Shown here: positions 7,838 to 18,765 of the stretch, in pieces
Layout: every line of letters begins with the position of its first letter
Position numbering within the stretch: position 1 is the stretch's first letter
NCBI RefSeq assembly: GCF_030167915.1
Contig: NZ_JARGNB010000001.1
Location: forward strand, 496,001-560,000
Reading direction: 5' to 3'
Source: Aquabacterium humicola
GTDB taxonomy: Bacteria > Pseudomonadota > Gammaproteobacteria > Burkholderiales > Burkholderiaceae_C
DNA: 64,000 bases
Made by a program: the position numbers and the translations under genes
Notes under the pieces: generated by a model
What the model was told of the DNA's origin: nothing
The model's input: only the letters and a program-made list of their open reading frames with translations
The model's database searches: none

Positions 7838-10800
7838 TCAGGGTCGATCGGCGGCGGGTCTTTCGCCGATTCGCCTGTACACGAAGGGCGGTGGCTTGAT
7901 CGGCGCGGCCTGAGGGGCAGGGTCGGCGGCGAGGATCGAACGCCGGACGGCGTTCGACTTGCGCCGGCCCTCCGGCACGGTCGTGCAGGACCAGTCGACC
8001 CAGTCCCAGAGCGGGCCCATCCGGCAGGTCAGCGTCAGCGAGCCGGTGGTCGGTCCGATCGAATCGACCCAGTTCCTGGTGGTGTCGGGCAGGAACGGCG
8101 GCCCGTAGTCGTCCGCTTCGCAGAAGTTCCCCTCTCCGTCCCCCCACAGGATGTTGCCGCAGGCAGGCTTGGTCGGCGAGCAGAAGGTGTTCGAACCGAC
8201 CGGAACAAGGGTTCCGCTCACGCATTCAGCGTCCAGGAACCCATACGGTGCCGAGTTGATGTCCGTCCACTGGATGCGTGCGCCGGAGGGTGCCCACTTC
8301 TCGTCCCAGCCGTTCCGGGTGTCAGGGAAGCAGGTGGGGCCGCCCGCTGTCCACCCCGACGCGGCGAGCGCGTCCACGTTGCAGGCCCCCGCCTGCAGCG
8401 TGCACGACGGCGTGCCGACCGGCGTCAGCGTGCCGTCGGTGCATTGCAGGGTGATGGTCCCGGTCTCCGGTTCGTAGGTGTCGGTGAAGGTCCGCTGCGT
8501 GCCGGAGGCGATCGTCTGGTCGAAGGTCCACGCGCGGCAGGTGTAGCCGTTGGCCGTCCAACCCGTGGTCGGCAGGTAGGAGATGTCGCAGGCGGCGGGG
8601 CCGCTGGCGTTGCAGGTCGGCGATCCCGTCGTCGACAGCGTGCCGTTGCCGCAGCTCAGCGAGATGGCGCCCGTCGTGGGCTGCTGGCTGTCGGTGAGGT
8701 CGAGCGTCGCGCCATGGGCCACCGAGCCGGGCAGGCTGTCCGGCATGCAGGTGTTCGCGCCGACGGTCCAGCCGTTCGCGGCCAGCGACGCCGTGCTGCA
8801 GCCCTGGGGAGGCGGGCTGCCGGCCGCGCACGACGACTGCCCCACCTGGTTCAGCGCGCCGTCATTGCACTGCAGGCTCACGCCGCCGGTGTTGGGCTCC
8901 TGCGAATCGACGAGGTGCAGCATCTGGCCCGATGCGACGCTGGCTGGAACCGAATCGGGCCTGCAGTTCGCTGTGCCCACGGTCCAGCCGGCGCTCGCGA
9001 CGGCCGCGGTGTCGCAGGCCTTCGCCGCCGAGCTGCTGCAGGACGGATCGCCGACCGTCAGCAGCGTGCCGTTGACGCACTGCGCGTTCATCGTGCCGGT
9101 GGTCGGCCCGGTGGCATCGGCGAGCGCCAGGCTCGCGCCGGAGGCAACGCTGGCTGGTGCTGAATCGGGCTTGCAGGTCTGGCCGCCCACGGTCCAGCCA
9201 TTGGCGACGATGTCCGCCGTTTCGCACGGCACCGCGGCGGTGCTGCAGCTCGGCGGCTCGATGTCGCTGAGCTGCCCCTGGCTGCACTGCGCGGTCAGCA
9301 CGCCCGTGGTCGGCGCCTGGGTGTCCCGCAGGGTCAGCGTGCTGCCGGAAGCCACGATGACCGGCTGGCCGAAGTCGGGAGCGCACGCCGAGCCGCCAAC
9401 CGTCCACGACGTCGGCGCGGTGCAGGCCGTCGCGCACGTGCCCGCCGCGGCCGGTGCCGCGGTGCCGTCGTGGCATGTCCAGGTGATCGAGCCGGTCGTC
9501 GGCATGCTGCTGTCCTGGTGGGTCAGGCGCTCGCCGGAGGCCAGCGTCGTCGCTTGACCGGGATCGGGCGTGCAGCTCGCGTCGCCCGCTTTCCACGACG
9601 TTGGCAGCGTGCAGCTCGCGGCGATCGTGCAGTTCATCGCCGTGGGCGGCTGCAGCGTGCCGTTGCTGCAGGACCACTGCGCCGCGCCGGTCGCATTGCC
9701 GGTGCTGTCGCGGATGATCTCGCTCTCGCCGGAGGCGATCGCAGCCGGCTGGCCGGGATCGGGACTGCAGGTCGCGTTGCCGACCTTCCAGGAGGCCGGA
9801 ACGGCACAGCTGGTCGCCGTCTGCCGGCACACCAGGCTGGAAGGTGGCGCCAGGGTGCCGTCCAGGCATGACCAAGTCACCGAGCCGGTGGTCGCGCCGG
9901 CCGTGTCGACGTGCTTCACGCTCGTGCCCGAGGCGATCTGCGTCGGCTGCCCTCCGTCGGGGCTGCAGGAGGCCGCGCCGTCGGACCAGGCGCTCGGCGC
10001 GGTGCAGCTCGCGGCCGGGCGCCGGACGTTGCAGGCGCGCTGCTTCAACTCCAGCGCCCCCTTGTTGCAGGACCAGTTGGCGAAGCCCTCGGTGCTGCCG
10101 ATCGAGTCCGCGATCACGCGCGTGGTGCCCGACTGAACGACAGCGGGCTGATCCGGGTCCGGCGCGCAGGTTGCGCTGCCGACGCTCCAGGACGCCGGCA
10201 GCGGGCAGTCGAGGGTCGTGACCACCGTTGTTCCCTTGTCGTCGGTGCCGATCACCAGGTTGTCGAGCACCCGGTCGTAGCCGGTGCCGTCGGCGCGGAA
10301 CGGTGTGGTCAGCGGATCGAAGCGGGCCGGGTCGATGCCGGCGCCGCGCAGCAGCGGGCTGATGCCGGGATCGGTGCGCATCGCGGCGAGCGCGCTGTCG
10401 AGTGCCGACGGATTCGAGGCGATGATCGCCGGCGTCAGCCCCGAGGCCCCGGGATAGCCGGCCGCCCGCGCGATGTCCGACGCGATCTTGTCGCTGAGTC
10501 CGGTCACGGCGACGAACGCATAGCGGTTCGGGACCAGCGGCTGCGTGCTCAGCGAGTGGCGCACGACCCCGTCGGGCCGCGCGACGCTGACGACGATCGG
10601 CGCCTCGAAGCCGGGCGTCCTGACGCGAAAGTAGCCGTTGGCCTGCGTCGTGCCGTAAGCCTTCCTGCCGTTCCTGTCGGTCACCGTGACGAGGCCGCCA
10701 GCGATCGGTGCACCATCGCCCGCGGTGCCGTCCGCGCCACCGGCGTCGCCACCGTCGCCGCCGAAGCTGTCCTGCACGCGCGCCTGCGCGCCGCAGGTCG

Positions 10801-11926
10801 CGTTGATCAGGTCGATCTCCAGGCCGCGGGTGGTGCAGAGGACCGCGGCCTCGCCGGTCGTGCCGCCTGTCGAGTCGGTCATGCCGAAGCGACCGCCCAC
10901 CGCGATCTGCTCGGGCAACACGTCCGGGCTGCAGGCGTTGAGGCCTTCGGCCCAGCTCAACGCGAAGGTGGGCCGGCATGGCTGCGCCGCCGGCTGGGCG
11001 CAGCTGGCGTTGGCCGGCGCGGACAGCACGCCGTCCGTGCAGGTGAAGGTGGCCTGTCCGAGCAACGAGGTCGATGCGCTGAACGTGTGGCTGCGGCCAG
11101 AGGAGATCTGCTCGGGTTCGCCGACGTTGGCCGTGCAGCTGCGGCCGCCGGCGGTCCACGCCTGTCGCGGCGTGTTGCACGCCCGCTCGGGGACCGCATC
11201 GCACACGGCCTGCCCCTTCACCGCCAGGCTGCCATCGGTGCAGGTGAAGGTGGCGCTGCCGTGCGTGGCGCCCAGCGCGTCGACGTAGCTGACCGAATCG
11301 CCGGACTCGAGTTCGAGTTTCTGGCCGCTGTTGGGCGTGCAGGTCAGCCCGCCCACCTCCCAGGACGTCACCTGGCACCGGCGCGCTTCGGGCTGACAGT
11401 CTGCGGGGAAGACCTGGCAGGCGAAGGTCTCGACCCGTCCCACCTCGAGCATCTCGTTGTTGCTGATCGGCCCGAGCACGTAGGCGATGCCGTTGGCGAC
11501 CGCGGCGTAGTTCCCGGTTTGCGGATAGTGCCGGTAGGCATACGGCGGAAAGGTCAGGGTCGGCTGGTGCGTCGGGAAGAACTGCGGATAGGTCCGCTCG
11601 GCCCAGTCGAACAGCTCGTCCGGCGTCGGCGTGCGGGGCGCAGCCGTGGCCGCCAGGGCCCGTCGGCGCGGGTGCTGGGTCGTGGTCGAGGCGGACGCCG
11701 CGTCCAGGCCAGCGAAGCGACGGACGCAGGCGCCGTCGATCACGTGGTGCCGGATCAGCGACGCGGCGTGCGGCCGGTCGGGCCGGCAGAACGAAGGGTC
11801 GACGGCCGCCACCTCGGCGTGGCTGAACGGGTTGCGCTGCGCCTGCTCCGCGCCGTCCTGCCGGCCGCCCCCGCACGAAACCAGCAGCACCGTCAGGGCG
11901 ACGCGAAAGGCACGCGACCGGTTCAT
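7838..11926 (-). CDS. Giant lipoprotein with 14 four-cysteine repeats
   Basis: 1362 residues. The N-terminus MNRSRAFRVALTVLLVSCGGG is a lipoprotein signal with the lipobox cysteine in LVSC. Residues about 100-180 form a domain (DELFDWAERTYPQFFP, YRHYPQTGNYAAVANG, VLGPISN) I recognise from many Burkholderiales surface proteins. Then come 14 degenerate repeats of about 62-70 residues: three before and eleven after a carboxypeptidase-regulatory-like insert (VTVTDRNGRKAYGTTQANGY) preceded by a Gly/Asp linker. Each repeat has four cysteines and the pattern C-x(6-12)-W-x-x-G-x-x-x-C-x-P-D ... ASG ... D-S-x-x-x-T-G ... C-x-x-G-x-L ... C. Probably disulfide-rich and cell-surface exposed; ligand unknown. 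The start at 11926 is set by the signal peptide. Confidence 0.75.
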   Translation of the reverse strand: MNRSRAFRVALTVLLVSCGGGRQDGAEQAQRNPFSHAEVAAVDPSFCRPDRPHAASLIRHHVIDGACVRRFAGLDAASASTTTQHPRRRALAATAAPRTPTPDELFDWAERTYPQFFPTHQPTLTFPPYAYRHYPQTGNYAAVANGIAYVLGPISNNEMLEVGRVETFACQVFPADCQPEARRCQVTSWEVGGLTCTPNSGQKLELESGDSVSYVDALGATHGSATFTCTDGSLAVKGQAVCDAVPERACNTPRQAWTAGGRSCTANVGEPEQISSGRSHTFSASTSLLGQATFTCTDGVLSAPANASCAQPAAQPCRPTFALSWAEGLNACSPDVLPEQIAVGGRFGMTDSTGGTTGEAAVLCTTRGLEIDLINATCGAQARVQDSFGGDGGDAGGADGTAGDGAPIAGGLVTVTDRNGRKAYGTTQANGYFRVRTPGFEAPIVVSVARPDGVVRHSLSTQPLVPNRYAFVAVTGLSDKIASDIARAAGYPGASGLTPAIIASNPSALDSALAAMRTDPGISPLLRGAGIDPARFDPLTTPFRADGTGYDRVLDNLVIGTDDKGTTVVTTLDCPLPASWSVGSATCAPDPDQPAVVQSGTTRVIADSIGSTEGFANWSCNKGALELKQRACNVRRPAASCTAPSAWSDGAASCSPDGGQPTQIASGTSVKHVDTAGATTGSVTWSCLDGTLAPPSSLVCRQTATSCAVPASWKVGNATCSPDPGQPAAIASGESEIIRDSTGNATGAAQWSCSNGTLQPPTAMNCTIAASCTLPTSWKAGDASCTPDPGQATTLASGERLTHQDSSMPTTGSITWTCHDGTAAPAAAGTCATACTAPTSWTVGGSACAPDFGQPVIVASGSTLTLRDTQAPTTGVLTAQCSQGQLSDIEPPSCSTAAVPCETADIVANGWTVGGQTCKPDSAPASVASGASLALADATGPTTGTMNAQCVNGTLLTVGDPSCSSSAAKACDTAAVASAGWTVGTANCRPDSVPASVASGQMLHLVDSQEPNTGGVSLQCNDGALNQVGQSSCAAGSPPPQGCSTASLAANGWTVGANTCMPDSLPGSVAHGATLDLTDSQQPTTGAISLSCGNGTLSTTGSPTCNASGPAACDISYLPTTGWTANGYTCRAWTFDQTIASGTQRTFTDTYEPETGTITLQCTDGTLTPVGTPSCTLQAGACNVDALAASGWTAGGPTCFPDTRNGWDEKWAPSGARIQWTDINSAPYGFLDAECVSGTLVPVGSNTFCSPTKPACGNILWGDGEGNFCEADDYGPPFLPDTTRNWVDSIGPTTGSLTLTCRMGPLWDWVDWSCTTVPEGRRKSNAVRRSILAADPAPQAAPIKPPPFVYRRIGERPAADRP

Positions 11927-12029
11927 GGGCTGTCTCACATCCGGCGGGAGAGGCGCATTGCAACACTTCGTGAACCCGCAGAGAAGGCCTGCGCCCGGAA
12001 TGACCCTGCAGGCCGGCCGTTCCGACGGT

Positions 12030-12071
12030 TTGCGCTGGCGCAATGGACGCCATCCCGACGGCGTTCAGAGT
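12030..12071 (+). promoter_or_regulatory. FNR-type box and -10 for tandem Usp gene
   Basis: TTGCG-CTGG-CGCAA at 12030-12043, then 22 bp to CAGAGT (12066-12071). The ATG at 12079 is 8 nt after this hexamer, so the mRNA would be leaderless. In the opposite direction GGTCAT (12005-12000) could serve the lipoprotein gene, but less convincingly. Confidence 0.6.
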
Positions 12072-12078
12072 TGTCGGC

Positions 12079-12921
12079 ATGACCTACCGAAGCCTGCTGA
12101 CCCTGCTCGACAACGATGCGCGCTGCCCGGTGCGAACGCAACTGGCGATCCAGCTGGCGCATGCGTTCGAGGCCCATCTGGTCGGACTGGCCCCCACCGG
12201 CCGCATCCAGTGGCCGACCAGCGTGCACGGCGCGGCGATGCTCGACGAGTTCGCCGGCATCGCGTGGGCGGCGCTGCACGGCCAGGCGCAGCAGGCGACG
12301 GAGCGCTTCGACGAGGCCTGCCGCGACGCGCACCTGGCTTCGAAGGAGACCGTGGTCGTCGAGGAGGACGAGGCGGTCGCGCTGGTGCGGCATGCGCATT
12401 GCAGCGATCTGGTCCTGCTCGGCCAGCCCGACCCCGATCAGGCGGACTACCTGCTGCGGCGCGACATGGTCGAGGGCGTGGTGCTGCAGAGCGCGCGGCC
12501 GACGCTGATCGTGCCGTATGCCGGCCGATTCGGCGACGTCGGGCAGCGCGTGATGGTGGCCTGGGACGACAGCCGGGAGGCCGCGCGGGCGGTGACCGAT
12601 GCGTTGCCGCTGCTGCGCCGCGCCGCGCAGGTGCAGGTGGTGGCCTGGCAGGAACGGGGGCTGCAGGGCGAGGTGCCGCTGGCCGAGCGCCTGGGCGCGC
12701 TGCGCCAGTGGCTGGCGTGGCATGGGGTGGTCGCCGAGACCGCCGTGGAAACGAGCAGCGTCGCAGTTGCCGAGGCGATGTTGTCGCGGGCGGCTGACCT
12801 CGGGGCGGACCTGCTGGTGATGGGCGCCTACGGCCACATGCGCTGGACCGAGCGCATGCTCGGCGGCGCCACGCGCAGACTGCTGGACGCCATGACGGTG
12901 CCGGTACTGATGTCGCACTGA
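12079..12921 (+). CDS. Tandem universal stress protein
   Basis: 280 residues with two UspA domains. The first (residues 1-150) is degenerate (SDLVLLGQPDPDQ). The second (about 155-280) ends in the classic ATP-binding loop GADLLVMGAYGHMRWTERMLGGATRRLLDAMTVPVLMSH (G-x2-G-x9-G-S/T). Tandem Usps are typically induced by low oxygen, starvation or NO. The ATG at 12079 gives the normal Usp beta-1 strand (YRSLLTLLD); no Shine-Dalgarno is visible, in line with a leaderless start after the FNR-type promoter. The next gene begins 40 bp downstream. Confidence 0.9.
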   Translation: MTYRSLLTLLDNDARCPVRTQLAIQLAHAFEAHLVGLAPTGRIQWPTSVHGAAMLDEFAGIAWAALHGQAQQATERFDEACRDAHLASKETVVVEEDEAVALVRHAHCSDLVLLGQPDPDQADYLLRRDMVEGVVLQSARPTLIVPYAGRFGDVGQRVMVAWDDSREAARAVTDALPLLRRAAQVQVVAWQERGLQGEVPLAERLGALRQWLAWHGVVAETAVETSSVAVAEAMLSRAADLGADLLVMGAYGHMRWTERMLGGATRRLLDAMTVPVLMSH

Positions 12922-12961
12922 CCGACGGTGAATCGAGTTGAACTGAATGGAGCGAACAGCG

Positions 12962-13191
12962 ATGGCAAAGGACATGATCGCGAGCAACCCGGCGGCGCTG
13001 GCGCCGCTCGGTGCGGTGCACGACAGCTTGCGCTGGATCGACGGCGGCAGCGCCGCGATGCAGGCGTGGCTCGAGTTGCAGCAGGCGCTGTGGCAGCCGT
13101 GGTGGGACCTGCAGGCCGAGTGGATCCGCCAATGGGGCGCGACCCCGTGGCTGGTGCCGGCGTTGTTGCCGCGCGGCGTGGAGCAACTGGG

Positions 13192-13195
<4 letters not shown>
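12962..13195 (+). CDS. Small Trp-rich helical protein upstream of fadD
   Basis: 77 residues, no recognised family. It has a long amphipathic helix with many tryptophans (WLELQQALWQPWWDLQAEWIRQWG), reminiscent of phasins or membrane-surface helices, but too short for a classical phasin. ATG 12962 is preceded by GGAG; an ATG at 12947 in the same frame is less likely. Its stop overlaps the start of the acyl-CoA ligase gene (ATGA), so the two are translationally coupled and perhaps act together on fatty-acid or lipid metabolism (inference). Confidence 0.6.
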
Positions 13196-14928
<1,733 letters not shown>

Positions 14929-15009
14929 CGCCGCGTGGCCGGCACGCCGGCGCGGCCGGCCGGCCGGACACAACCCGTATCGCGCGCACCGCGAATCGTC
15001 CGGCGGCCC

Positions 15010-15051
15010 TTGACAACACGCAAGGGCCGGCGCCGACGCCGGGCCTATAGT
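15010..15051 (+). promoter_or_regulatory. FNR-type class II promoter of the PAS kinase/LuxR-type regulator operon
   Basis: TTGAC-AACA-CGCAA at 15010-15023, 22 bp, then TATAGT (15046-15051). The box centre to predicted start (15058) is 41.5 bp, an ideal class II arrangement. Confidence 0.78.
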
Positions 15052-15085
15052 GGCGTGGCGAGGGAGGAGGCGATTCGCCGCGCCC

Positions 15086-16636
15086 ATGGACGATCCAGAT
15101 TTCCGAGTGCTGTTCGAGGCCTCTCCGGAGCCGACGCTCGCGCTGCGCCCCGATTCCCCGCGCTTCACCATTGCCGCCGTCAGCGACGACTACGCCCGCG
15201 CGACGATGACACGGCGCGACCGGATCCTCGGGCGTGGCCTGTTCGACGTCTTTCCCGACAACCCGGACGATCCGCGGGCCGATGGCGTGCGCAACCTCCG
15301 CGCCTCGCTCGATCGCGTGCTGGCGACCGGCGCGCCCGACGTGATGGCGGTGCAGAAGCACGACGTGCAGCGGCCGCCCGAGCAGGGTGGCGGTTTCGAG
15401 CCGCGCTGGTGGAGCCCGGTCAATTCGCCGGCCTTCGGTGCCGACGGCCGCATCGCCTACCTCCTGCACCGCGTCGAGGACGTCACCGACGTCGTGCGCC
15501 TGACGCAGCGTGGCGCCGAGCAGCCCCGGGTCGCCACGCGCAGCGAGGAATACTGGCACGGGCTGTTCGAGCAGGTCTCCGAGGGCATCGTGATCGTCGA
15601 TCCGGACCACGGCTGCATCGAGGCGAACGAGGCGGCCTGCGCATTGTTGGGCCGCCGCCGCGACCAGCTCGTCGGCAGCGGCTTCGACGCGCTGCTGGCA
15701 CCCGGGCACCACCAGCGCGAGGCCTTCGAGGCCTGCCGGTCCGCGGCCGACCGCGCGGTGCACCGCCATCCGTGGACACTGCTGCGCGGCGACGGCGGCG
15801 TGGTGGCGGTCGACGCTTCGGTCCGCCGGCTGTCCGACGACCGCTGCCTGGTGCTGCTGCACGACGCGACCGAACGCCGGCAGCGCGAGCGGCTCGCGCA
15901 GCAGGCCGCCGACGAGCTCGAGCGCCGCGTCGTCGAGCGCACCGAACAGCTGCGGCGACTGGCCGCGGAGCTGGAGGCGGCCGAGATCGGCGAGCGGCGC
16001 CAGCTCGCGCGCGACCTGCACGACGACCTCGGCCAGACCCTGGCGGCGGCGCGCATCCGGCTCGATGCCCTGTGCCGCGATGCCCAGCCCGAGGTGAGGG
16101 CGGCGGCCGCCGAGATCGCGGCGATCGTGTCGGAGGCGAACCGCGCGACGCGATCGCTCGCCGCGCAGCTGGCGCCCGCGGTGCTGTACGAGCTGGGCCT
16201 CGCGGCCGCCCTGGAATGGCTCGCCGAGGAGGTGGAGGCGCAGTTCGGCCTGGTGGTCACGATCACCGACGACGGTGCGCCCAAGCCGCTGTCGACGGAG
16301 GCGCGCTCGATCGTCTACCGGGCGGTGCGTGAACTGCTGATCAACGTGGCCAAGCATGCCGCGGTGCGCTCGGCCGCCGTGCGTCTCGAGCGCCACGGGG
16401 CCGAACTGCGCGTGCGCGTCGACGATGCCGGCGTCGGCTTCCTGCCGATGCCGGCCGGGTCGGCGCGGCGCGGCCTCGGCCTGGCGAGCGTGCGCGAACG
16501 GCTGGCGTTCATCGGCGGGCGGTTCGAGATCCGCAGCGTTCCGGGCGATGGCACGGAGGCGTTGCTGCACGTGCCCCTGCTGGGCATGGCGCCCGCATGC
16601 GCGCCCATGGCGCACGACCAGGGGAGCACCGCGTGA
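15086..16636 (+). CDS. PAS-PAS NarX/DegS-type sensor histidine kinase
   Basis: 516 residues, no membrane segment, so a cytoplasmic sensor. Two PAS-like regions (about 10-140 and 155-275), a coiled coil (QQAADELERRVVERTEQLRRLAAELEAAE), then HisKA_3 with His312 in ARDLHDDLGQTLAAARIRLD, and an HATPase_c domain (LLINVAKHA, DDAGVGF, GLGLASVRERLAFIGG). The first PAS has the form often annotated in Burkholderiales with a FEASPEPTLALRPDSPRFTI-like start. Partner regulator: the LuxR-type response regulator that overlaps its stop by 4 bp. Preceded by GGGAGGAGG, about 15 nt from the ATG. Confidence 0.9.
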   Translation: MDDPDFRVLFEASPEPTLALRPDSPRFTIAAVSDDYARATMTRRDRILGRGLFDVFPDNPDDPRADGVRNLRASLDRVLATGAPDVMAVQKHDVQRPPEQGGGFEPRWWSPVNSPAFGADGRIAYLLHRVEDVTDVVRLTQRGAEQPRVATRSEEYWHGLFEQVSEGIVIVDPDHGCIEANEAACALLGRRRDQLVGSGFDALLAPGHHQREAFEACRSAADRAVHRHPWTLLRGDGGVVAVDASVRRLSDDRCLVLLHDATERRQRERLAQQAADELERRVVERTEQLRRLAAELEAAEIGERRQLARDLHDDLGQTLAAARIRLDALCRDAQPEVRAAAAEIAAIVSEANRATRSLAAQLAPAVLYELGLAAALEWLAEEVEAQFGLVVTITDDGAPKPLSTEARSIVYRAVRELLINVAKHAAVRSAAVRLERHGAELRVRVDDAGVGFLPMPAGSARRGLGLASVRERLAFIGGRFEIRSVPGDGTEALLHVPLLGMAPACAPMAHDQGSTA

Positions 16637-17280
16637 GCGAAACGACAGTGATGCTGGTGGAGGACCACCGGCTGGTGCGCGAGGCGCTGCGCGACACGCT
16701 GGCCCGCGAGGCCGACATCCGCGTCGTCGCCGAGGCGGGCGACGCGGCGACGGCGCTGGCGCTGGCGCGCGAGTGGGTGCCCGACGTGATCGTGCTGGAC
16801 ATCGGGCTGCCGGACGTCAACGGCATCGAGACCGCGGCGCGGCTGCGCGACGCGCGCCTGTCGACGCGCATCATCGCGTTGTCCGCCTACAGCGACAAGC
16901 GCTTCGTCACCGAGATGCTGCGGGCCGGCGCGGCCGCCTATGTCACGAAATCCGCGGCCGGCACGGACCTGGTGGCCGCGATCCGCGCCGTCGCGGCCGG
17001 GCACGGCTACTTCAGCCCCGAGGTGTCCGCCGCGCTGGTCGACGAGGTTCGCGACACCGCGGCCGGCGACCTGCGCGCGCCACAGCGGCTGGGCCGGCGC
17101 GAGCGCGAGGTGCTGCGCATGGTCGCCGAGGGTCGCCGGTCGGCCGAGATCGCCGAGCAGATGCACATCTCGGTCGCGACGGTGGAGGTGCACCGCCGCA
17201 ACATCATGCGCAAGCTGGACCTGCACACCGTCGCCGAGCTGACGCGATACGCGATCCGCGAGGGCATGAGCTCGCTCTGA
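16633..17280 (+). CDS. NarL/FixJ-family response regulator
   Basis: 215 residues. Receiver domain with Asp56 in VIVLDIGLPDVNG, LSAYSDKRF and lysine in VTKSAAG. LuxR-type HTH at the C-terminus: LGRREREVLRMVAEGRRSAEIAEQMHISVATVEVHRRNIMRKL. The GTG start (16633) overlaps the kinase stop (GTGA), a classic coupled pair. Target genes unknown; the TAC-N10-GTA inverted repeats at 35124 and 58691 have the spacing of NarL-family sites and are candidates (inference). Confidence 0.93.
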   Translation: MSETTVMLVEDHRLVREALRDTLAREADIRVVAEAGDAATALALAREWVPDVIVLDIGLPDVNGIETAARLRDARLSTRIIALSAYSDKRFVTEMLRAGAAAYVTKSAAGTDLVAAIRAVAAGHGYFSPEVSAALVDEVRDTAAGDLRAPQRLGRREREVLRMVAEGRRSAEIAEQMHISVATVEVHRRNIMRKLDLHTVAELTRYAIREGMSSL

Positions 17281-17309
17281 CGGGCGGCCGGCTCGCGCGC
17301 GGAAGGAAC

Positions 17310-18737
17310 ATGCGCGAACCCGGCGACCGGACTCCGCCGTTCGACCCGCTGGCCGCCGGCGTCGCACTCGCCGAGGTGGCGTGGGCGCCGCTGGCGGGCG
17401 CGCCGGCGCTGCGGCTGCTGCAGGCGCGCCGGCTCGCCCGGCTGCTGCGCGCGGCGCAGCACGCCTCGCCGCTGTACCGAACGCTGCTGCGGGGTCTCGA
17501 TCCCGATCGCGACGACGTGCTGCAGCTGCTGCCGACGCTGCCGGTGCTGCGCAAGGCCACGCTGATGGCGCAGTTCGAGGGCTGGGTGGGCGATCCGGCG
17601 CTGCGCCTGGCCGACCTGCGCCGCTTCACCGCCGACCCCGCACGCATCGGGGACGCGTACCTGGGACGCTATCTGGTCTGGGAGAGCTCGGGCAGCCGAG
17701 GCGAGCCCGGCATCTTCGTGCAGGACGCGGCCGCGCTGGCCGTCTACGACGCGCTCGAGGCCCTGCGCCGGCCGTGGTCGCCGGGGCGCCTGCTCGACCC
17801 GTGGTACGCCGGCGAGGTGATCGCGCTCGTCGGCGCGACCGGCGGGCACTTCGCCAGCGTCGTCTCGACGACGCGGCTGCGCCGCCTCAACCCGGCGATG
17901 TCGCAGCGCCTGCACGAGGTGTCCTTCCTGCAGCCGCCCGAGGCGCTGGCGGCCCGGTTGAACGCGCTGCAGCCGACCCTCATCGGCAGCTACCCGACGG
18001 CGGCGATGGTGCTGGCCGAGCTGGCCGAGGCCGGCCGGCTGACGGTGCATCCGCGCGAGATCCGCACCGGCGGCGAGACGCTGACCGCGCCGATGCGGCA
18101 GCGGCTGCAGCGGGTCTTCGGCTGCCCGGTGATCGACAGCTACGGCGCCAGCGAGTTCTTCACCATCGCCTGCGAGTGCCCGCAGGGCCGCCTGCACCTG
18201 AACAGCGACTGGGTGATCCTGGAGCCGGTCGATGCGCACGGCCGGCCGGTGCCGGCGGGCACCAGCGGCGCCAGCGTGCTGCTGACCAACCTGGCCAACA
18301 CCGTGCAGCCGCTGATCCGCTACGACCTGGGCGATCGCGTGCGCTTGCCGGTGGAACGCTGCGCCTGCGGCTCGCCACTGCCGCTGCTGGAGGTGGCCGG
18401 TCGCAGCGACGACCTGTTGCACCTGCCGGCGGCACGCGGCGCCGGGCTCGTCGCGATCGCGCCGCTGGCGCTGTGCACGGTGCTGGAGGACGACGCCGGG
18501 CTGTTCGACTTCCGGCTGGAACAGCTGGCGCCGGCCGAGCTGCTGCTGTCGGTGCCCGGCCACGGCGCTGCCGCGACGGCGGCGCTCGAACGCGGGCAAC
18601 GGGCCCTGGCCGCGTACTTCGACCGTCAGGGCATCGCTCGCGTGCGGCTGCAGCGGCGCAGCGGCCGGCCGGGTTCACGCGGGCGCGGGGGCAAGCTGCA
18701 GCGCGTGGTCGCGCTGGCGGCGGACCCGCCGGCCTGA
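17310..18737 (+). CDS. PaaK/CapK-like adenylate-forming enzyme
   Basis: 475 residues. It resembles phenylacetate-CoA ligase/coenzyme F390 synthetase proteins: an N-terminal helical part (LARLLRAAQHASPLYRTLLRGLD), the P-loop-like WESSGSRGEPGIFVQD, IGSYPTAAMVLAELAEAG, IRTGGETLTAPMRQRLQRVFGCPVIDSYGASEFF and LANTVQPLIRYDLGDRV. The short C-terminal domain (GRPGSRGRGGKLQRVV) retains a terminal lysine. The substrate acid cannot be predicted. ATG 17310 has a GGAAGGAA ribosome-binding site and lies 30 bp after the response regulator, so it may be the third gene of that operon. Confidence 0.78.
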   Translation: MREPGDRTPPFDPLAAGVALAEVAWAPLAGAPALRLLQARRLARLLRAAQHASPLYRTLLRGLDPDRDDVLQLLPTLPVLRKATLMAQFEGWVGDPALRLADLRRFTADPARIGDAYLGRYLVWESSGSRGEPGIFVQDAAALAVYDALEALRRPWSPGRLLDPWYAGEVIALVGATGGHFASVVSTTRLRRLNPAMSQRLHEVSFLQPPEALAARLNALQPTLIGSYPTAAMVLAELAEAGRLTVHPREIRTGGETLTAPMRQRLQRVFGCPVIDSYGASEFFTIACECPQGRLHLNSDWVILEPVDAHGRPVPAGTSGASVLLTNLANTVQPLIRYDLGDRVRLPVERCACGSPLPLLEVAGRSDDLLHLPAARGAGLVAIAPLALCTVLEDDAGLFDFRLEQLAPAELLLSVPGHGAAATAALERGQRALAAYFDRQGIARVRLQRRSGRPGSRGRGGKLQRVVALAADPPA

Positions 18738-18765
18738 CCAACGCGCGCACGACGGCGCGGACCGG

